Positions 14,373 through 20,022 of a stretch of 21,803 nucleotides of DNA are shown in pieces (position 1 is the stretch's first letter; each line of letters begins with the position of its first letter). Both the position numbers and the translations under genes were made by a program. The notes beneath the pieces were generated by a model. It did no database searches and was not told the DNA's origin. It saw nothing but the letters and a program-made list of their open reading frames with translations. The DNA is taken from positions 1 to 21,803 of the forward strand of contig CAYTET010000033.1 in the NCBI GenBank assembly GCA_964436975.1. Direction: 5' to 3'. The stretch is from CAYTET01 sp964436975. Its GTDB lineage: Bacteria; Bacillota_I; Bacilli_A; Erysipelotrichales; Erysipelotrichaceae.

Positions 14373-15460
14373 ACATATTCCCCCTTTATCCTGGCAGTAT
14401 CAGTTTCTTTCTCATAAATCTTGCGGAAAATCTTCGGGCTGGCCAGCGGCTGATGGCTCCAGCAGCCGGTTTTAAAATCATACAGACACAAACAGTGACA
14501 GACCGGCTGCAGATTGGCATCCAGGTAAAATTCACAGACCTGGCCGATCCGGCGGTGGGAGCCCTGCTGGTCATTGCGGTAGGAAATGTATATTCCGATG
14601 TCAATGTGGTTGAAGATCTGCTGATAAAGCATGGCCCGGTTCTCCCCTTCAATGCCGCTCATTTCCAACATCCGCAGCGGGATGTTGACCGCACTGTCGG
14701 TATGGACTGTCGAAAGAAGACAGTGCCCGGTTGAAACAGCCTCCAATAGATAAATAACTTCCCGCCCCCGCGTCTCGCTGACGCATATCCAGTCCGGATT
14801 CTGCCGCAGACACGGCCGCAGCAGGGCTCCGATGTTAACGGTGCTGCTGGATTTCAAAGCGAGCACATTGGACTGGGGATAGAGATCTTTCAGATAGCTT
14901 TCAAGGGTGTCTTCAATGGTTATTACGGCCTGATTGGTCCGGATGAAGCGGGCCAGATAACGCAGCAGCTCTGTCTTGCCGCTGCCGGTCTGGCCGGCAA
15001 TGATGATATTGCAGCCGCAGTCAACCAGAACCGCCATCAGATTGAGAAAGGACTGGTCGGCATAGCCGGTCTCCAGCATGATGTCGGCGTTGATGCGCAG
15101 CCGGTGGATCGATTTGCGGATGGCCAGGGCAATCTTGCTGTTGGCCGTCAGATTTTCATGGATGGCATTGAAGCGCAGCTGGCCGATGCCGGCAAACAGG
15201 CCTTCGCCGTCCAGAATCGGATCACTTTCGTTAAATGACATCTTCATCCGCATGGCGATCTGACGCGGCAGTCTGATGACCGTCTGCTTCATTTCTTCGA
15301 TTTCAGCCGGCTGGTAATCGGACAGATCATACCGGAAATGACCCTTGTGAATATCGGTGACCCAGATCTCGTCATCCCAGATCATCATATCGGTGACATC
15401 ATCCCGTCTCAGCACATCAGTGATAATCCGGCCGAAGACCACATCCTGTAATTCATACAT
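14369..15460 (-). CDS. TadA/CpaF-type secretion ATPase (VirB11/GspE superfamily)
   Basis: The 363-residue cytoplasmic motor has Walker A at about residues 153-162 (AGQTGSGKTELLRYL), an Asp box (ITIEDTLES) and a Walker B region QNPDWICVSETRGREV in which the glutamate is kept but the usual glycine before it is serine. A conserved STGHCLLSTVHTDSA helix follows (the usual His box). An N-terminal domain of about 140 residues precedes the RecA-like core, as in CpaF. It powers filament assembly or secretion. It is shorter than many CpaF proteins because the N-terminal extension is reduced. The ATG follows the CpaB-like stop by 3 nt with AGGAAA upstream. Confidence 0.9.
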   Translation of the reverse strand: MYELQDVVFGRIITDVLRRDDVTDMMIWDDEIWVTDIHKGHFRYDLSDYQPAEIEEMKQTVIRLPRQIAMRMKMSFNESDPILDGEGLFAGIGQLRFNAIHENLTANSKIALAIRKSIHRLRINADIMLETGYADQSFLNLMAVLVDCGCNIIIAGQTGSGKTELLRYLARFIRTNQAVITIEDTLESYLKDLYPQSNVLALKSSSTVNIGALLRPCLRQNPDWICVSETRGREVIYLLEAVSTGHCLLSTVHTDSAVNIPLRMLEMSGIEGENRAMLYQQIFNHIDIGIYISYRNDQQGSHRRIGQVCEFYLDANLQPVCHCLCLYDFKTGCWSHQPLASPKIFRKIYEKETDTARIKGEYV

Positions 15461-15463
15461 CGC

Positions 15464-16210
15464 TTATTTCCTTAAAGCCTCGGACCACTGGTCGATATAG
15501 GCTTTAGTCAGGGCAATGCTGTAATAATCCGTAAATGTCTCATCATTATTGCGCCGGATGACCGGCTGGATCTGTCCGATTGCGGCGGCCCGCATAACAT
15601 AATCAAGCTGTTCTTCGTCCAGGGCCACCACGATGTAGCGGATATGGCCGCTGCCGGTGACAGGGGTGCTGTCGGTGCCATAAAGACCCTTGATACAGAC
15701 TTTTTCGCACAGCAGCCCGATAACAGCCTTGCTGATGCCGTTAACCATTCGGGTGTCTTTGAAATACAGATCCACATAGCCGCCGTTCACCAGGGTGTCA
15801 TTAGTGGAGGCAATGTCATCGACCGCCAGGGAATAGGCCATCTGCCGGCTTTGAAGCTGGCTGCCGCTGCTGCCCTCGGCCTGCTGGGAGGTCGCAATCA
15901 GATCCTGATAAAAAAAGGCATTGGCCGCCACCGTGCAGTCAGCCCGGACATACTTGCCGACAATTTCACTGCTGTCGGTAATGATGCTGGCATCAAGATA
16001 AGTTTTGGGCATCTGCACATAGACAATATCTTCAGCGCTTATCTGCTGGTAGGGACTAAGGGTTTGACGGGCAACCGGCACAGCGACGGCCGCCAGCTTG
16101 ATATCCAGCAGCAGCGGATAGCTGAGATAGTTGATTCCGGCAATAACAAGAGCAATGATGATGACGACGGCCAGCCGGCTGACCGGCTTTTCCCTTTTCT
16201 TTTCTGACAT
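15464..16210 (-). CDS. CpaB/RcpC-like SAF-domain protein
   Basis: A 248-residue protein with an N-terminal membrane helix (about residues 13-31, AVVIIALVIAGINYLSYPLL). A SAF-like domain follows (about 38-102, with VARQTLSPYQQISAEDIVYVQMPKTYL and IVGKYVRADCTV), then a further beta-rich part containing GGYVDLYFKD and HIRYIVVALDEEQLDYVMRA. The last segment resembles the RcpC/CpaB end. In Gram-negative Tad systems this family works with the secretin. Monoderm bacteria have no secretin, so here it may link the motor to the cell wall. It is the first gene of the cluster, with AAAGGAG upstream of the ATG and a leader hairpin at 16234-16259. Confidence 0.82.
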   Translation of the reverse strand: MSEKKREKPVSRLAVVIIIALVIAGINYLSYPLLLDIKLAAVAVPVARQTLSPYQQISAEDIVYVQMPKTYLDASIITDSSEIVGKYVRADCTVAANAFFYQDLIATSQQAEGSSGSQLQSRQMAYSLAVDDIASTNDTLVNGGYVDLYFKDTRMVNGISKAVIGLLCEKVCIKGLYGTDSTPVTGSGHIRYIVVALDEEQLDYVMRAAAIGQIQPVIRRNNDETFTDYYSIALTKAYIDQWSEALRK

Positions 16211-16233
16211 TCTTTCTCCTTTGCGGCTGAAAC

Positions 16234-16259
16234 AAAAAAGCAGCCTTGCCGCTGCTTTT
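16234..16259 (-). terminator. Intrinsic terminator / leader hairpin upstream of the Tad-like cluster
   Basis: On the minus strand AAAAGCAGC (16259-16251), a 6-nt loop and GCTGCTTTT pair as a 9-bp stem that runs into a T-tract to 16234. It is 79 nt after the MbfA-like stop and only 24 nt before the CpaB-like ATG. It may end the preceding operon, or attenuate the Tad-like cluster, or both. GGCTG (16245-16241) can instead pair with CAGCC (16229-16225), a weaker, mutually exclusive hairpin. Confidence 0.75.
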
Positions 16260-16269
16260 CAACAATAAT

Positions 16270-16297
16270 ATTATAGGTCCCTTTTAAGCGCTGTTTA
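16270..16297 (-). promoter_or_regulatory. Candidate promoter for the Tad-like cluster
   Basis: A perfect -10 box TATAAT (16275-16270) has TAAACA (16297-16292, 4 of 6 consensus) 16 bp upstream. The predicted start near 16263 would put the terminator hairpin almost at the 5' end of the RNA, which is unusual, so the call is tentative. Just upstream (16309-16335) are copies of TGTCA/TGACA in direct and inverted orientation, which might be an operator. Confidence 0.5.
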
Positions 16298-16337
16298 TTT
16301 TCAATTTCTGTCAATTGATGTCACAATTCTGACAAGT

Positions 16338-17237
16338 CTAGATATCAACGCCCAGCCAGGCCTTGCACAGAAGACCGATCAGATAGGAAATAAAGGCCAC
16401 GCCCAGTGAAATGGTGCACATCTGCACAAAGCGCTTTTTAAAATTCAGTCCCTTGGCCACGGAGATATAGTAGTTGAATACCGCGATGATCAGCACCACA
16501 GCTGCCAGCATGACAATAAGAGCCAGCCAGTACAGGTCATTGGCAAACAACAGATAAGGCAGGATCAGAATGATGACGGTGACGAGGTAGGCCGTTCCGG
16601 TATACAGACAGGATTTCAAAGCATCTTCCCGCTGGTCGCTGGAGGCTGACAGATACTCGGAAGCCGCCATTGACAGGGTCGCCGCGGCCCCGGTAATCAG
16701 ACCGGACAGGGCGATAACCCGGGTGTTCTGCAAGCTGAAGGTCAGACCGGCCAAAGTGCCGGTAAGCTCTACCAATGCATCGTTCAGCCCTAAAACCATA
16801 GAGCCGACATACTGCAGCCTTTCTTCATCCAGCATATCGATAAGCGCTTTTTCATGCTCCTCTTCCTGCTGGTGGATAAAGACGGCTTCCGGAACTTCCG
16901 GGGTTATTTTAGCGTAGACGGCCTGGGCATTCTCTTCGCCCATTTCCATCTTCTTTATCGCAAAGGTATAGCCCAGTATTCTGGCTACAGCCGTGTAGAA
17001 GAACACCTTGCCCTTCTGGGGCGCAATTGTCTGGTTGGTTATTTTCTGCCAGATGGCCGCATGATTGTGCTCTTCGGCAGCAATCTTTATTAACGTCTGA
17101 CGGTTCTTCTCATCTTTAATGCCTTTGGCAATATTCTCGTAGATCAGACTTTCATTGACTTCATTCTGCTGCATCTGCAGCACAATTTTAGCCGTTTCAG
17201 CCGACAGATGGCGGCTGACGGCCTTTGTTTCACTCAT
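16338..17237 (-). CDS. Rubrerythrin-VIT1 fusion, MbfA-like iron/manganese transporter
   Basis: With the ATG at 17237 (MSETKAVS; AAGGATGA upstream) the product has 299 residues. An N-terminal ferritin-like domain (about 10-135) shows paired metal-binding motifs: Glu26, E56xxH59 (AEEHNH) and E125xxH128 (EEEHEK). The C-terminal half is a VIT1/CCC1 membrane domain with GLNDALVELTGTLAGL, SMAASEYLSASSDQ and five hydrophobic helices. Fusions of this kind (MbfA) oxidise or sense Fe(II) and export iron in alpha-proteobacteria, and VIT1 relatives move Fe(II) or Mn(II). Extra residues encoded from an upstream in-frame ATG (17321) lie inside the previous gene and are rejected. It overlaps that gene by 8 nt. 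Confidence 0.87.
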   Translation of the reverse strand: MSETKAVSRHLSAETAKIVLQMQQNEVNESLIYENIAKGIKDEKNRQTLIKIAAEEHNHAAIWQKITNQTIAPQKGKVFFYTAVARILGYTFAIKKMEMGEENAQAVYAKITPEVPEAVFIHQQEEEHEKALIDMLDEERLQYVGSMVLGLNDALVELTGTLAGLTFSLQNTRVIALSGLITGAAATLSMAASEYLSASSDQREDALKSCLYTGTAYLVTVIILILPYLLFANDLYWLALIVMLAAVVLIIAVFNYYISVAKGLNFKKRFVQMCTISLGVAFISYLIGLLCKAWLGVDI

Positions 17238-18102
17238 CTTTATCATCATCCTTTTCTTTATTAGGCTGATACAGGAAAGCATCGCCGGACTGGATAAAAC
17301 TGACCGGTATACTGCTTCCAATGGCCTGGGGCAGCCAGCTGACCATATATTTCATGCCCGGCTCTTCGGTATTGAAATGCCCTACCGCCAGAATAGTGCG
17401 CGGTATGCCCAGCATGGCACTGTCCCTGACATATTCGTTTAACGTGAAATCAGTCAGTTCCATGGTGATAACGGCATCAATGCTGTTCTCTTCCACCATC
17501 TGCAGAACTTTGTTGTCGTCCGGACCGATGATATGCGAGACAATAGCCAGCCGGCGGACCGGATGGGAATCATCCCCGATGATGCGGATGCCGTTCAGAT
17601 TGAAACATTTCATGATATGATCGGCCACCTGGCTGACCGGCCAGTCCGGCAGCTGGTAGACCAGCGGACGAACTTTATCCTGCAGCAGGTATTCCGACCA
17701 GCCCAGCTCCTGCATCACGCCGTAGAAAATGCCGTCGGTATAGCTGCCGTCAGCTAAAGGAATGCCGGAATGAATATAGTCATGATCACGCCAGACGGTA
17801 ATGCCGGTTTCGTCAAGCAGCTGCTTTTTAGCCTTGAAAACCGCATTGTCAGCCAGCCAGTCGGTATGATCGCCATGATTCCAGAACAGGGCTTCGTGAC
17901 TGATAATAAGGTTGGCCCCTAGCCGGGCAGCCTGACGGATAACGTCGGCTGAGGCAAAGCAGGTTGTCACTATGCCGGTGCATTCAGCATCGGTGCGGCC
18001 ATACAGGATCTGGTCTCTGGTTGTTTCAGGATTGATTTCTTTGCCGTTGTAGCTGCCCCGGTGATACTTTTTGACAGCTGCAACTACTTCACTGATTTTC
18101 AT
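17230..18102 (-). CDS. Nif3-family protein (GTP cyclohydrolase I type 2 homologue)
   Basis: A 290-residue Nif3/NGG1p-interacting protein family member, a dinuclear-metal scaffold of still debated function. The N-terminal half has GIVTTCFASADVIRQA and the metal-site sequence LIISHEALFWNHGD. The C-terminal half has DAVITMELTDFTLNEYVRD and AVGHFNTEEPGMKYM, whose His and Glu complete the site in relatives. It lacks the inserted PII-like domain of Bacillus YqfO. The start at ATG 18102 (MKISEVV) has AGAGGAGAG upstream. An upstream in-frame ATG at 18138 lies within the promoter region. It is co-transcribed with the MbfA-like gene. A GTP cyclohydrolase role should not be assumed. Confidence 0.88.
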   Translation of the reverse strand: MKISEVVAAVKKYHRGSYNGKEINPETTRDQILYGRTDAECTGIVTTCFASADVIRQAARLGANLIISHEALFWNHGDHTDWLADNAVFKAKKQLLDETGITVWRDHDYIHSGIPLADGSYTDGIFYGVMQELGWSEYLLQDKVRPLVYQLPDWPVSQVADHIMKCFNLNGIRIIGDDSHPVRRLAIVSHIIGPDDNKVLQMVEENSIDAVITMELTDFTLNEYVRDSAMLGIPRTILAVGHFNTEEPGMKYMVSWLPQAIGSSIPVSFIQSGDAFLYQPNKEKDDDKDE

Positions 18103-18129
18103 AATTGCTCTCTCCTCTTTATTTGCTCT

Positions 18130-18135
18130 ATTATA
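18130..18135 (-). promoter_or_regulatory. Candidate -10 box for the nif3-mbfA operon
   Basis: TATAAT on the minus strand, 27 bp before the start codon, in an AT-rich patch. The best -35 candidate, TTGTCC (18161-18156), has a long 20-bp spacer. The promoter is therefore supported mainly by the -10 box and by the terminator upstream. Confidence 0.5.
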
Positions 18136-18192
18136 CATCAGTCCGTTTTTTTATGGGACAAATAAAGCCCTGCGAAGACTGCCCGGGCCAAG

Positions 18193-18218
18193 AAAAAACC
18201 AGACCGCAGCCTGGTTTT
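18193..18218 (-). terminator. Intrinsic terminator of rplM-rpsI
   Basis: On the minus strand AAAACCAGGC (18218-18209), a TGCG loop and GTCTGGTTTT form a 10-bp stem with one G-U pair, running into six Ts ending at 18193. It lies 13 nt after the rpsI stop. A separate inverted repeat, ATCAGT/ACTGAT at 18219-18232, abuts the stop codon. Confidence 0.88.
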
Positions 18219-18231
18219 ATCAGTCAACTGA

Positions 18232-18642
18232 TTAACGCTTGGAGAACTGCGGAGCGCGCCGGGCGGCCTTTAAGCCGTATTTCTTGCGTTCCTTCTCACG
18301 GGAATCACGGGTGAGCATTCCTGCCGCTTTCAGCTTGGGCCGGTAATCAGCCGAAACCTTCAGCAATGCCCGTGAAATGCCATGGCGCATAGCGCCGGCC
18401 TGACCGGCGGGACCGCCGCCGTAGACATTGATCTTGATATCGAACTGACCGACAGTCTCCGTAATTGTCAGGGGCTGGCGGACATCCATACGCAATGTCT
18501 CTAAAGGCAGGTATTCATCCAGGGTTTTCTCATTAACAATAATGTTGCCGCTTCCGGGTACCATATATACACGGGCGACAGACGTCTTGCGACGGCCGGT
18601 GCCGGAATAAATGATGGCTTCAGCCTTTTTCTTTGTTGCCAT
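18232..18642 (-). CDS. rpsI: 30S ribosomal protein S9
   Basis: The 136-residue protein has the S9 hallmarks: GTGRRKTSVARVYMVPGSG near the N-terminus, NVYGGGPAGQAGAMRHGISRALL in the middle, and the basic tail KYGLKAARRAPQFSKR that reaches the ribosomal P site. It binds 16S rRNA in the small-subunit head. AAGGAGGAG lies 7-8 nt before the ATG. The gap to rplM is 15 nt, so the two are one transcript. The stop codon is TAA, showing that TAA is a normal stop here. Confidence 0.99.
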   Translation of the reverse strand: MATKKKAEAIIYSGTGRRKTSVARVYMVPGSGNIIVNEKTLDEYLPLETLRMDVRQPLTITETVGQFDIKINVYGGGPAGQAGAMRHGISRALLKVSADYRPKLKAAGMLTRDSREKERKKYGLKAARRAPQFSKR

Positions 18643-18657
18643 TTACTTTACTCCTCC

Positions 18658-19095
18658 TTAGCCTTCGACCTTCAAAGCCACGGGTTTCTGCGCCGCATGG
18701 GGATGATCGGGTCCTTTGTAAACAAACAGATGAGTGCGCTGAACATTGCCCAACTTGGTGTGGGGCAGCATACCGCCGATGGCTTTTTCAACCCATTCGA
18801 CTGTGTACTTGTCCTTCATGGTCCGCATTGTTCTGGTGCGCAATCCTCCGGCATACTGTGAATGCTGGTAGTACTTTTTCGTGTCCAGTTTGTTGCCGGT
18901 TACGACAATCTTGTCGGCGTTGACAACAATTACGAAATCTCCACAATCAACATTCGGGGTGTACGTAGGCTTGTTCTTGCCGCGCAGGATTCCTGCCGCA
19001 ACAGTGGACAGCCGGCCTAAGGTTAGACCGTCGCCGTCGATGACATACCACGTACGTGTTACTTCGCTTGGTTTAAGCATCGTAGTCTGACGCAT
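18658..19095 (-). CDS. rplM: 50S ribosomal protein L13
   Basis: L13, an early large-subunit assembly protein. The 145-residue length is normal. Characteristic sequences are RTWYVIDGDGLTLGRLSTVAA, the CGDFVIVVNADKIVVTGNK region, KKYYQHSQYAGGLRTRT and GMLPHTKLG. The start at ATG 19095 (MRQTTML) follows AAGGAGGAA at about 9 nt. An in-frame ATG at 19158 adds residues found in no L13 and lies in the leader. It heads the rplM-rpsI transcript. Confidence 0.98.
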   Translation of the reverse strand: MRQTTMLKPSEVTRTWYVIDGDGLTLGRLSTVAAGILRGKNKPTYTPNVDCGDFVIVVNADKIVVTGNKLDTKKYYQHSQYAGGLRTRTMRTMKDKYTVEWVEKAIGGMLPHTKLGNVQRTHLFVYKGPDHPHAAQKPVALKVEG

Positions 19096-19158
19096 ATACT
19101 TTACTTCCTCCTTAACCAAAAGTAGTTTTCCGGGGCTACATTTGGCATAAAGTGCCAT
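19096..19158 (-). promoter_or_regulatory. 5' leader of rplM, possible L13 autoregulatory leader
   Basis: The leader between the predicted start (~19157) and the L13 ATG can fold into GGCA/TGCC around a CTTTA loop (19156-19144) and GTAG/CTAC with flanking A-U pairs (about 19140-19116). L13 leaders that bind L13 are known in Bacilli upstream of rplM-rpsI. Match to that family is not shown here and is proposed from position and foldability only. Confidence 0.45.
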
Positions 19159-19163
19159 TTACA

Positions 19164-19192
19164 ATGATATGATTTTGACCCCCGCTTGTCAA
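19164..19192 (-). promoter_or_regulatory. Promoter of rplM-rpsI
   Basis: A perfect -35 TTGACA (19192-19187), 17-bp spacer and -10 TATCAT (19169-19164, 5 of 6) give a strong housekeeping sigma promoter. The upstream flank is AT-rich. The rest of the stretch to the terminator (19193-19290) holds nothing I can assign. Confidence 0.82.
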
Positions 19193-19290
19193 TGAAAAAC
19201 CCGCTGTTTGCTGTTTTATTTGCCCTTTTTTCACCGGTTTTGACCCCCCGGGCCATTCGCGGCGGTGCCGGCAGTTCAAATTGCGGCAAT

Positions 19291-19333
19291 AAAAAGGCAT
19301 GATGCTGATGACTTGGTCATCTGATCATGCCTT
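19291..19333 (-). terminator. Long hairpin terminator of the surface-protein gene
   Basis: On the minus strand a 10-bp outer stem (AAGGCATGAT 19333-19324 with ATCATGCCTT 19303-19294) encloses an inner GATGAC/GTCATC stem with a CAA loop. It ends in Ts to 19291. It starts 27 nt after the surface-protein stop. It is also fairly symmetrical and might terminate from the other side. Confidence 0.82.
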
Positions 19334-19359
19334 AACTGTTTTAAAGCAGAAACTGTCAG

Positions 19360-20022
19360 TTAGGACTGACTGCCATAGCGCCGCTTCCGGTAAACCATCA
19401 GTCCGGCGGCCAGACCGGCCGCACTGGCCAGCGCCAGCCAGTAAACCATGGAGGAATTATCGCCGGTATTGGGAGTCTTGTCATTGTACGCCAGAGCATA
19501 GGTAGAAAACTTGCTGGCGTACAAGATGATACGGTTATTGGCTGTATCCAGATAGTATGTGCCGTCGACCGGATCCTGCGGCACATCCGCCAGTTTGGTC
19601 AAAGCAGCCGCGGTGCCATTATGGCAGCGGTACACTTCTACAGCCGTTTTATTCTTATAACTGAAGGGAATGTAGAACGTCAGAACCGTATTGTTGGCAC
19701 TGCCGATATCCTGCGGCGAATTATCCCCGACCTGCTTGGTGAGTTCAATATCCAGGAATACGATATCGGTTTTGTCAGCTTCATCTTTTATAGCCTGCTG
19801 ATCAGTCGTACCGGTATCTTTTTTCTGCTCAACGGTAATGGTTACGATCACTTCGGCATCAGCCTGATTCTGTGCCACGGTGTCAATCTGGTCAACAACA
19901 ACCTTAGGAGTGCTGGCCTTGACTTCCACGACTGACTGCTTGCTTGTCAGAGTCAATTCGGCATTCTGGGTCTGACTGGCCTTGTTGACAACAAGGACAA
20001 CCGTCTTGATAACCCCGTCTTT
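19360..20022 (-). pseudogene. C-terminal part of the surface protein, downstream of an in-frame stop; sortase sorting signal
   Basis: This segment reads on without a frame change from the TAA at 20023-20025. It starts with KDGVIKTVVLVVNKASQ, which directly continues the preceding carboxypeptidase-regulatory-like domain, then a domain of about 150 residues of unknown type (TPKVVVDQIDTVAQNQADAE onward). It ends in the cell-wall sorting signal TPNTGDNSS at 19462-19476, a hydrophobic helix and a YRKRRYGSQS tail. TPNTG is a variant of LPxTG. An alternative TTG start at 19956 exists but has no ribosome binding site. I therefore treat this as the detached end of the gene at 20023-21803, not a separate gene. 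As annotated, the surface protein would lose its anchor. Confidence 0.72.

Noticed and set aside
15644..16207. 187-codon plus-strand frame opposite the CpaB-like gene
   Set aside because: Shadow frame; the minus-strand CpaB-like reading has a ribosome binding site and domain matches.
19360..19956. Stand-alone gene with a TTG start for the sortase-anchored fragment
   Set aside because: No ribosome binding site or signal peptide, and the sequence continues in frame from the upstream gene across a TAA.
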